A stretch of DNA of 39,966 nucleotides from Apostichopus californicus (lineage: Eukaryota; Echinodermata; Holothuroidea; Aspidochirotida; Stichopodidae): the NCBI GenBank assembly GCA_020650975.1, contig JAIPMN010000009.1, positions 1 through 39,966 of the forward strand, written 5' to 3'. The translations under genes and the position numbers were made by a program. A model generated the notes under the pieces. That model was not told the DNA's origin. It saw nothing but the letters and a program-made list of their open reading frames with translations, and ran no database searches. Numbering within the stretch: the first letter of the stretch is position 1; every line of letters starts with the position of its first letter. Below, one piece after another: positions 25,401 through 37,400 of the stretch.

Positions 25401-28400
25401 GTTAGGTAGTTAGAGCTTTTAGTTAGGTAATAAAGTAGAGCTTTTAGCTAAAGTTATGCAACCTTACACATCTGTCACACCCACCTGTTTACCATGCCTG
25501 TACAATTTCAGCATTTTTGAAGTTATGTAGTACTTAAGCCTTTAACAGTCTATGAGAAACAATATTGAGATAAACAAATTCCTCTTTCACTGTTGTATGC
25601 AAAGAAGGCTCTAGGTACAGTAAGGCTAGGCTAGTTGTGGTACTATGAATTGTATAGTAAATCTATCACCTAACTGTTGAAATGTAACATACTCTCTTTA
25701 GCTGAAATATGTATTGATGACAGCTAGTGTACGGGATTGATCAAAAATAGTTCCCTTGAAGTGTATTGAACACAGTGATCACAAATCTCCATGGTAATGA
25801 AGCCAGCATTCATGGTCCTATATCAGGGTTGTCCAACCTTTTGCAGAGGAGGGCCACATGGAATGATTATGATGAAGGAGGGGGCCGCAAGAACCCTACG
25901 CTCGATTTTTCGATTTTTTGCCCGAAGCCCAAGGCAACAAAATGTGAGCACTGCGCACGGAGCGCACTGATTTAGACCCAGAAAGTTCGAATGATTGATT
26001 ATATAGCTTAAAATTGTTATCAATAAATCTGCTTACTAAATATTCGCACCGTAGAGCATCTCTGGCGGGCCGGACGCAACCCTGCGGCGGGCCGGAGGAT
26101 GGCCCGGGGGCCGTAGGTTGGACAACCCTGTCCTATATGCAGCGTTCATTTCAATATGATACTATTCACATACGACATAGGCGTGGCAGATTTGGAGGGT
26201 CAAGTAACTGTCCCCACTATTGTGCACACTTTGGTGTGTAGGTGTGACAAGTTACCAATGACCAGGGTTAAGTACAGCGCGGCGAGACTTTATTGTAAGT
26301 TGTGCTATATAAGAACTGTTAATTATTATTATTATTATTGTGGAAAGCATTTAAAGTGCCATTTTTCAAGAAAAAAAATTCCCATTGTTGCTAATGAAAA
26401 GTAGACTTTTTCCATTTGAAACATTAAAAAGTGCTCGTCCTTTCTTGTTTCATGGTAAGTGGCAATTAATAATGATAAAATTACTACACCATTCTTAAAT
26501 TGCTCAATACACTCTAAAGTTTTGTCGTGTTGAGAAAAAAGTGGAATCTGTTGAACTGTATACAAATCGGATTTTGTTTCTTTGGGAAATCCTGAGGTAA
26601 TTTTGTGATATACCTTCCCAAATCAAAATCACATGTCCCATTATCCCTCGTAATTTGTTTGCTCCTCGTATTCCCCCATATTCAAGGCATCTCTTGCGAC
26701 CACTTTGGCGGTACTCATAACATGGTCTTCATGGTCTTCTCCCACCAGCTTTTAATAACTTTTATACTTGCAATTCTAGTTATCACACTTATAACACTCG
26801 TTCGATGAATATGCTACACCATCCTTACTCTAGAACTAGTCTTAACCACTCTCAAATTCGTAGCACAGGTGTACCCTTTTGGAATTCTCTTAATCATGTC
26901 ATTAAAATTTCTCCAACACTCAATACTTTTAAGCAAAAACTAAAACAATACCTACTGCATAGCAATCCATCTTAGTTATACTTCCTGTATTTTCTCTCTT
27001 ATGTTTCTTTCTTTCTCTTTTCAAAAGATATTGACTTTGTTGGTTTTTTAGGGGGAGGGGGGGGGGGTGGTGGGGTGGGTGATGTACTTTGCACTTTCTT
27101 TGTTACAAAGGGACCAGACCAGAAAAGTATCCACTTATTTCTGGATCCTCTACTTCATCTCACATATATATTATTTCAATACTCTATATTTACTGTGTAC
27201 TGTATTTGATACCATCTATATTTATCCTATACTGTTCAAAATGTAAAAATATGGAATGTAGCAAATAAATTCAATAAATTCAATAAATACCATCGATCGT
27301 AAGAAGTAAATGATGTTTCTACTACTATTCCAGTGGTAAAATGTCGTGGTAGTCATGCCCTTCTTCACAGAAGACCCCTGCAAGATAAACTTCTATAAGG
27401 TTTCATTTCTTTCTCATTAGAACAAATTATCGAGGTGACGATAGTAGACGTCCAGTCCGATGCAATCACAGTCCAGTTTCCTGCTTCCCAGGACACAACG
27501 GATATTGTCGAGTATATCATCAACGTGGTAGACCCAAATGGACAAACGGTCCAACAGTTGACCCTTCCACCTGGTCTCACAACCTATCGACAGGTGATCA
27601 ACAACCTTCTCGTGGACACTCAGTATATCACCGAAATTGAGGTCCTAACAGTAGATGGACAAACAATTCCAGTAGGAAGTGTTACCACAGTAACTCAAGG
27701 TATTAGACCAGTTTTATATACTTCTAGTTTTAACCCTAGGCTAGGACAACCGTTAGGCTACACACTCAACTGCTATCAGTCACCAGCCGTACGAGTCACG
27801 TGACTCGAAGCTACTTTTGTCTATCGCTTACCACTCCACCTAGAGTTAGTTCTGCCGCACTGAAACGTACCTGCAAACCTCTTTGTGCCAGATTCCTTCC
27901 TCCTTACCTGGGTGTTGCTTTCTTCTCCCTCTGAACTTAATTTAAGTGTTTCATTGTTTTATATTTCCTACTTGGTCACTAGCTGAGATAACAGCTTTGC
28001 TGTTTTTCTAGTGTCCTTGATATGTTAACCTTCCTACTGTAATGTTATTTTTGTATTATCTTGTACAAACATATGAGAAATAAGTTTGAAATTTCAATTT
28101 AAGTTATATTGGGTGGCTCCTTTGCCAGCAATTATTCTGGTGGTATTAGTGTCACAACGGTTTTCTGAAAGTTTCAGAATACGAAAAATAAAAAAAACAA
28201 AACCTTGCCAAAAACACACACAAAGACAATGATGTACTTTATTATATATTGATTTACTGTTATATAAAAGCTATTATAGTTTAATTGTTTAAACTATTGT
28301 GTCTAAATAGTCCTTTGTTATTAGCTAATTGAACCTGATTGGGCAAGACAAAAGTAACAATGTCACCGAACTCATACAGAACAATTCACTATTGGCATGA

Positions 28401-31400
28401 GTGAATATGGTGAAAAGTGGAAATTGGTTAAAGAATACAGCTAGCAGCCATTTTAAGTTTTTAATTGTCAGCTCAGCAAATTAGTTGACCATTTAAAGAA
28501 GGTTTAAACTTATCATACGAATGTTCAGTTTCTTTTAAAGAAGATTGAATGGCACAGATTGGCTGCATTTTGACACTCCAAACTTCCAACTTAAAACTTC
28601 TTGTCAGTTTCTCAATATATTTGATTCAAGATAACCTAGATTGGCCAGATTTGCTCCTGGTAGCTCTCAAAGAGACATATTATTATAATACAATGAATTT
28701 GTTTGAGTTTATCACACATGATTTGATCATATTAATATGATACAAAGAATTTGCAGATGGAACCCCCCCTCCCCCCCTCCCTCCTCTCCATTGCACGAGA
28801 AAGGAAAGACAAACAAAGCAACTGAAAGGAGATTGAATTAGTCTTTGTATTCTCTCTCTCATCCTGTCTATTTAGATCCTTGCCTTAACAACCTATGCGG
28901 ACCCAATACCATCGAGTGCTTGGCATCGACTACAGACGCCAGGGGTTATGTTTGTCGCTGTCAAACCACGTTCTCCGGTCCTACCTGTGATATGGGTTAG
29001 TTCATTTATTTCAATTATTTTCATCTGGCAATAATCACTTTGTTTTATTTGGCATCAGCTTATTCGAACTCAGTATCGTGTGCCAATGCAGACTTATGTG
29101 AAAGATTTGGAAACTAAATGTATAAAATTTATAATCCTGAGCACTGGGGAATAATTTATCTAGTATGCCATCGCAAAGTGCTTTGCAAAAATTGGTCAAA
29201 TTGCTGTACAAGTCCAACAATGTATAGCAGTCGTTTTTACTCAGGAATCATATTGTATTATAAGAAATTTACAATTGATTACTCAGAAATCATATTACTC
29301 AGGAATCATATTGTATTATTAGAATATTGTATTATAATCATATTATAATAATCATATTATAATAATCATATTATAATAATCATATTATAATCATATTATA
29401 ATCATATTATAATCATATTTTAATCATATTATAATCATATTTTAATCATATTATAATAATCATATTATAATCATATTATAATAATCATATTATAATCATA
29501 TTATAATCATATTATAATCATATTATAATCATGTTATAATTATATTATAATCATATTATAATCATATTATAATCATTATAATAATCATATTTTAATCATA
29601 TTTGTAATCATATTATAATCGTATTATTATAATAATCATATTAAAATCGTTTTATTAAATAATCGTATGATTATCATATTGTATTATAAGAAACGAAGAT
29701 CAGGGCCTTCAGAGCCGCCACACAATAACTATATACTAAATTAATGATCCCATACTTAGGCTGGGCTGGTCATCTTACTCTATATACACCACACAGATTT
29801 GAGACTGGGATTTATAATTCTTCATTATGGAATAATTGACTTCATTATCTCATATTTTGCTCTCTTATTCTACTCCAATTGATATGACACTGATCTGATC
29901 TTTTGTAGTTTGTATGACACTGATCTGATCTTTTGTAGTTTGTAAACCTCCCATTTGTTTTTCTTTGGAAACCTTTTTTTCTTTGCTCATCTAGGTGCAG
30001 ACCCATGTGTAAACGGACCATGTATGAATAATGGAGACTGTATTAACACAATCAATGGCTTTCTTTGCAACTGCCCAGCAGAATTCACAGGAACATTCTG
30101 TGAGGAAGGTAGGTCATTCGTTCAATAACTGACGATTCGTAACTTATCTTAAGCTACGTATTATTGCTTCTTACCTTAAATGTGTTTACTACTTAAAATA
30201 TAATTATCTATCGCAATTTATTTTAGCTGACTAAAAGGCTACGCTTTACATCTGCATCGTCCAGTCTATTTCACTGAATGTTGGAAGGATTATCCGTAGC
30301 CGACTGTTACGAAAACGATCGATTTTAGACAACGTGTCGCAAGTTGGATGCTGAGGGGGCGGCTGCAGCACTGCATCCGAGCGGTGTAGGCCGTAGTTTG
30401 CTGTGCCCCACAGTGTTGTACCCCACAATAGGCTCTGCAGAGATATTCTGTGTTGTTTGATATTCAATCAGCCTTGCTGTAAGCAGGCGTGTAGCCAAGG
30501 GAGGATGGGGGGGTGGCAAAGGGGGCGACCGCCCCCCCTTGAGCATATTTTTTTTATTTTTTTTATTGATATCCGTAGTAATTTCAAAATAAAAAAAGGT
30601 TAGATGCAACTTCCAACTTACAAGGCCTGGGAAGTGCCATTTCCAGCGATCTGGGGGGCATGTTCGGCCCTAAAAATTGTATACGCTTCGCGCCAACCCA
30701 TGGTGGCGCTACGCTTAGATAGTTTGCCTACAGACTTCGCCCCTCCCTTGGCAAATTGCTCGCTACGCGCCTGGCTGTAAGGGGTTTTGCACCTACTGCA
30801 GCTTTTCTTTGAGACATAGTAACTAAATGGTCTGTGTTGAATGATCTCAGTAAATTGTTAGTCTTTAAAGTGATCTTGTAAAACACTGGGTACTGTGAGA
30901 AAGTTTGGTCTGCCTCCTGTCATTCAAAATCTTCTAGAACACAAACTATTTTGTTTGTTTGCACGTATGCCACATTTATCCCACGACAAATTTGGCAATT
31001 TACAGCTATCTACAGCCTACGACAATTTTAGTAGCAGGTAGAAATATCCCTTAGGTAAAGCCTATATATGCAGATAGTAAAGTCAGTTTATAAAGTTGTA
31101 AATTATATCCTGAAATCTAAGAAAACTCATAACAAGCTCATGCCATCTTTGTGATTACCTATCACTAAATCCTGACATTTTCATTTGTGATTCTGATGAG
31201 AAAAAAGAATGTTAAATTTTGAAGTCTAGAAAGCGGTACAACCTAGCAGCTTCAACTTATGAATTTGAAAATAAGGAAAATGACAAAACTGTTTTCTTTT
31301 GTGAATTTATTCCCACAGATGTCAATGAATGTGTAACTATCATGCCATGCATCAATGGACAGTGTGCGAACCTCTTTGGCGGTTACCAGTGTATCTGTAC

Positions 31401-34400
31401 CGCCGGTTTTTCGGGTACAAATTGCGAACTCGGTAAATTCAATTTTTTTTATTCTTCCATTTTGCTGTCCTGTCCCATATTAAAAAAGCAACTTATTGGA
31501 TTTGTGAGATGATCTTACGTCGGGAGAAAGTTTGTCTACTCATTATATCAAATGTTCCTTTATAAATGTTTGAAACCTCAAAGAATTGAAAAACTGTGAA
31601 AAGAAGACGAAACTAGGCGAACGCATAAGGGAGGCACAGATGGACCAACTGTTAAATTGGACAAATGGAGCAAATAAAAAGGCCAACCTCAGACACAACA
31701 AAAGCAATTTGAAAGATTTAAAAAGGTTTGCCACAGTGCCAAATGAATATATGCTAGATACAGACAGATATTAACTATACCCTTATAAAAATTCCTCGCG
31801 AGATCTCGTGAGAAGTTTACGAGATCTCGTGAGAAATTTACGAGATCTCGCGAGAAATACACAAGATTTCACGAGAACTTATGAGATCTCGCGAGAAGTT
31901 TGTGATAATTTATAAGATCTCACGAGAAGTTTACGAGGAGATCTAAAGAGAAGTCCATGAAAACATAGGAGATCTCGCGAGATGTTTGCAACTGGTCATG
32001 AGATCTTGCTTAGACGTTTATGAGATCTCGCAAAAGATTTTAGAGATCTCATGAAAAGTTCTCATGATCTCACGAGGAGTTGCGAGAACTTATGAGATCT
32101 CACAAGAAGCTAATTTGCAATTGTCCATCTTGTGTGTTCATTTAGAATATCATAAAATAATTTGGAGATTAAAGAAAACTTTTAGCAATTATAGCACGCT
32201 ATAATTTGGGCCCAATAGACTACCTTTGAAGAAAATATAATTCCATATGACTTCTCCATAACCATTTCATGACCAACAGGGCGACTTTTAATTGAACATG
32301 ATTACTTACATACAGCATTATGATTAAAATATACATGTAAAAGATGATAGAAAAATGACAGAACTCTAGGAGGTTGGTTTGGAGGGCATGGTACATAGGC
32401 AGCACATGATTTATTAATTGTTGCTCCCTACTAGCGAGCTCTAAAAGTGAATAAAGAAAACAAGAAAAACACTTAATTAGTATCTTAAGGAATTACAAAC
32501 CAGTTATAGTCTCACAATTCCTCAAGGGTAACACCCCTTTAATTTGCTAGAAAGAAATTGGAAGGCTCCATTAACACTAAGTACTTCAGCTTATTTATAT
32601 GAGGTGCCTTACCAACAGAGTGAGTGGGTTACTTTAACATGGCAATGCTCCTTTAAGTTGGCTAACCGTGGCACATGAAAATAACAATTAATGTAGACAT
32701 ATCTAGGTGATATATCCTCAGACACAACAATGATTGGAAATTACACACAATACATGCAGTTTATCTCTTGATAAAGTAGGTATAAAATGAAACACCACTG
32801 GAGGGTACCAAATTATTTCCCATATTTATATCTCTCTCAATAGTTCATATTTTGTTTTTCTGTCATTACTCTGATAACAGGAAGTGTCTGCACTATTAAC
32901 CGATGTCTTAATGGAGGGGTATGTTTCCCTGGAGTAACAGCAACAGACTTTATCTGTATGTGCCAGCCAGGCTTTGCTGGACAACTCTGTGATACAAGTA
33001 AGTACCGAAACAGATGATCTGCCTTTCGCATTCCAGTCTTTCAGAGATTTGGTCTCCTAGTGGGGTTGATAGGAGGAGAGAGGAAATACAGCAGGAGCAG
33101 TGGGGGGATGTTGAAGACTTTTTCTGCTTTCCTATAAAAACTTTTAAATCTTGTTTTTTTTGGGTGGAGATTAGCTTTATGCTAACCTAGTTTACCCTTT
33201 AATGTTTAAATAAATGAATGAATGAATGAGTCAGTCAGTCAGTCAGTCAGTCAGTCAGTCAGCCAGCCAACCAGTCACTCAGTCATATAGTCAGTCAGTC
33301 ATATAGTCAGTCAGTCATATAGTCAGTCAGCCAGTCACTCAGTCATATAGTCAGTCAGTCACTCAGTCAGTCATATAGTCAGTCAATCACTCAGTCAATC
33401 AATCAATCAAATCTCACTGACACCAAGGGGATTTCTGTTTGTACTCTTTGTACGATAGTACACTGTTATAAAGCATGTTTATGTGTTTGTTTTTGTAACC
33501 TGTTTATTTACTTTCTCTTTCCAGATATCCCTGATTGCATGCCAGAACCATGTCAGAATGGTGGTACATGCGTGGATGGTATCAATCAGTATACCTGTAA
33601 CTGTCTTGCTGGGTTCTCAGGGGTGAATTGCGAACAGAGTAAGTCACAGAAATTAGTAAAAATATTGGCATTTTTATTGTTTTGTTTTCATCTTGGACAG
33701 AATGTCATTTGATGATTTAAACTTTTATGGATAGCTGGAAGTAAAAGAAAGTATTTAAATATTTCTGTTAAGATAAAAAAAGTTCAGGTGTGTGAAACAT
33801 CAAATGTAGACTTTCACATGACACAATTAAGTGCAAACTTACCTTTCATTTACCCGTATAGATTCAATGTAAATATCATTCTTGGTTGAAATCCACAACA
33901 GAGATGGCATTCTATTTATTTTGTTCTCATTTTGAAGGTACCAATCCTTGTAATGATATGCCTTGTCAGAATCTTGGCATATGCAGTCAGGTCTTAGGGA
34001 GTTACATCTGTCAGTGTCCTGCTGGATTCATTGGAAGAAATTGTGAAACAGGTAAAACACCAGGGAGTCATCAAATTGTAGAGTAAGAGACTACCAAAGT
34101 ATGTTATTCAGCCGTAATGTAAGTATGTTTGAAGTATGTTATTCAGCCGTAATGTAAGTATGTTTGAAGTATGTTATTCAGCCGTAATGTAAGTATGTTT
34201 GTATGTTTGAAATATGTTATTGAGCCGTAATGTAAGTATGTTTGAAGTATGTTATTCAGCCGTAATGTAAGTATGTTTGAAGTATGTTATTCAGCCGTAA
34301 TGTAAGTATGTTTGAAGTATGTTATTCAGCTGTAATGTAAGTATGTTTGAAGTATGTTATTCAGCCGTAATGTAAGTATGTTTGAAGTATGTTATTCAGC

Positions 34401-37400
34401 TGTAATGTAAGTATGTTATTCAGCCATAATGTAAGTATGTTTGAAGTATGTTATTCAGCTGTAATGTAAGTATGTTATTCAGCCATTATGTAAGTATGTT
34501 TGAAGTAAGTTATGTGGCCATAATGTAAGCATGTTGTTCAGCTGTAATGTTAGTATTTTTTTAGTTTATTCAGTTGTAATGTAAGTATGGTTAAAGTATG
34601 TTATTCAGCCATAATGTAAGAATGTTATTCAGCCATAATGTAAGTATGTTATAAGTTTGTTATTCATACTGTCCGCCATAATGTAAGTATGTTATAAGTA
34701 TGTTATTCAGCCGTAATTGTAAGTATGTTATAAGTACGTCATTCAGCCGCATTGCTATGTATTTCATCATGAGAGTAACAAGGATATGGTTGACAATAGA
34801 AATGACAATAGAAATGTTAAACACAGTTAAACAAGAAACAGACCGATCCAAGATAAAAACTAAGACTAGACTAGTCGCAATTTCAGATAAAAACAGACTG
34901 GTCTGGCCAGTGTTAAAACTAAAGAATTTGTTTTTTTTTTCTGGGCAGAGTGTCAGCTAAAACACATACTCAACTGGTATTAGTTTTAGCTATAAAAAAA
35001 ACAGACTGGTTGTAATCAGAGTTAAAAGGAAAATGGACAGTGTGGTCAGACTGTGAGTTTAGGTAGAAACGAGCTGGTTATACGTAGAATTGGAAGCTTT
35101 ATATAATTTTTTAAAATTAAATCATCTGCCAGAATCGTCTGTTTTCTTGTGAGGTGTTTTAACAGTTCATCAAAATAAAATAGAAAGAAAAACATGTGTC
35201 ATGTGGAAAGGAACCAAAGTTTGGGTAAGAGAAATAAATAGACAAATTTACCTAGTGGTCTTTTTTGCTTCCATATTTATTTCCTGAAATGGTAAACCAA
35301 TATCATCTGACTATTAAATGCAATGTTATATATCTTACCATCATTAGATTTTGATGAATGTGCTGCAGGACCATGTCAGAACGGAGGTCAATGCTTCGAC
35401 GGAGTCAATCTATATTTCTGTCTGTGTCCAAGTGGCTTCTTTGGCACGAACTGCGAGAGTGGTAAATCATTTAACAGTACTAACTATTGCAAAATATTTG
35501 CATCGGTGATAAAATACCATGACAGTTGTTTGTACAATAATTGATGAAAAATGCAGTTATTTCACCTGTTTATTAAAACTCAAAATTCAGTTCAAATAAT
35601 AAGAAGAAAAAATTGAAGATTTTTTCCCTCTTGGTTTTGTGTGTAATTAATAGAATGTGAAGAACCGTACAAGTGACAAAATGTTCAGAATAAGAGGTCT
35701 GCCAGTGAATTTCTCTTTGGTGGAGAATTTAGAAGGGTGTTTGTAAGTAGACCGATGGAGACCGTGGGCATTTTCTATACTATCAATACTGTTTACCTGA
35801 TCTCCAAGGGTTTTCTATATCTCAGTCAATGTGCTAGTGTTCGTGAAAATATGTTTTGCAAGATCCCATCTTCAATAATTACAAGAAGGAATCCAGTATT
35901 TTCCATTTCGGAGACTTGGATACAATTTCAATCAATCAATCAAAAAGGAGTTTAACCCCTGATCGACCTCGAGAGAGGTCCTACGGGGATAATAAGATTG
36001 TTTTTATAGAATAGACACTTTTTTTTTCCTTTGGAAAGTTGTCTATTGTTCAGCCAGGGAGTTGCTGGTAAGTGAAGTCTTATGTAATCACATTGTATAG
36101 AAGCCATAAATATACCTGAAGTCGGAACTAAACGGCCAATTAGGGAGGGATTTCTAAAGGGAGGAATTTCTAAGTATTGGATTGAATACAATTTTAGTGA
36201 CGGGCAAAACCTTAAACTCAGTTTAAGCAGACGTGATTGAACGTACCTCAAAGGAGCTTTCTGATTGGTCAACGACCAGATGTACTGTGTAAAGTCACCA
36301 AACGAATGGTGTTGGCAACATTTTGTCTTTAGCATGTGGTAGTTATGAGTTAGTTAGTTTGAAGTATGTTACAATATGTATGTGAATTAGGGAATGTGTC
36401 CATCAGAGATTCCTCATAGGACACTCGGTGATTTCAGAGACCGCCGCAGCCTGTGGAATTTCACAGAACTAGATAGGAAAGCTATGACAGCGATGAGGCG
36501 TGGCCGAAGATCCCCGTTATAATGTATGTAGTTTAGATCCTCCTGCAAGCAGGAACTCGCAAAGAAGCCTCATTGGCTTATCAAAGCCGCAAGCTGACCG
36601 AAGTCAGTCTCTTACATTCATATTTAACGTCCATGATTATGAATTGTTAATTGTCAACAACTCTGTAACTGGACGGCATACATTAATCTGGGAGTGACGC
36701 GAACCGGGGACCTTATGATTGGAAGGCACCCGCGTTAACCACTGAGCTTATCTGATTGCGTGAGTGGTACAGTAGGTTGTGTGATATTTGCTTGAAATCT
36801 GTGATTATGTACACAGACCTGAGGTAGAAAGAAGTAGGGTTAGGTAGGCCTGCATTTCTACTTTCTACGTCCGTCACATTCACCTTAAAAATGTTATGTG
36901 ATCCAAGTTTGGGGACTCTTCTGGATATCTTAATACTTATGACCACTTGTAGGTCAACTCATTCTCACTTACAACGTGTTCTTTTTCCCCTCCTTCCTAT
37001 AGTAAGCCATACAAATTGAAGCAAAAAACAAACCAAGAGTTTCAAGATTTTTGTAGCAATCTTTACATTTCCAATCCAATGTCAGTTTACAACATAGTCC
37101 CAAGTTTTGGAATGGTTTAATAGATTTTGTTTTAGTCCCATATGCGGGCAATTTTGCGACAAAAGTTGAAATCCCACTTCTGTCACCATGTGTTTTCAGC
37201 TCTTCCTCTTTCAGATGTTCCTTGAAAATGAAAGAAATATAGTTGAACGCAGATGTTAGTATTACACTGTGTAGTAAGTTTGCATATTATGTGCAGCACT
37301 GATGAAGACAGCTCTTCTTGCTTCTTTTACAAAATTATTTACAGCAATAAAATTATTAATAAAATCATCATGAAAATTGTAATGAAATTAGAATTTTAAT

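Larger units (their letters stand above)
24914..27420 (+). other. Intron 19, repeat-dense
   Basis: 2,507 bases. In order: inverted AGCTTTTAGTTAGGTA minisatellite with an endonuclease fragment (24955-25450), hAT MITE (25824-26130), L2-type tail (26240-26341), LINE 3' end (26721-27290). This is the most transposon-rich intron of the gene and it sits right before the FN3 exon that interrupts the EGF array. 25450-25815 and 26342-26700 show nothing clear. Confidence 0.75.
28996..29994 (+). other. Intron 21
   Basis: 999 bases, with the AT-rich satellite at 29220-29690 and a 30-bp direct duplication at 29883-29942. Nothing else is recognised. Confidence 0.72.

Noticed and set aside
24955..25450. 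CRISPR-like spacing of repeats
   Set aside because: The units are degenerate, directly adjacent and in inverted blocks: a minisatellite.
27960..28110. Possible further LINE 3' end in intron 20
   Set aside because: Only a vague AATAAGTTTGAAAT tail; no coding signature, so not called.
34095..34750. CRISPR-like spacing of repeats
   Set aside because: Units are contiguous with no unique spacers, and the context is a eukaryotic intron.
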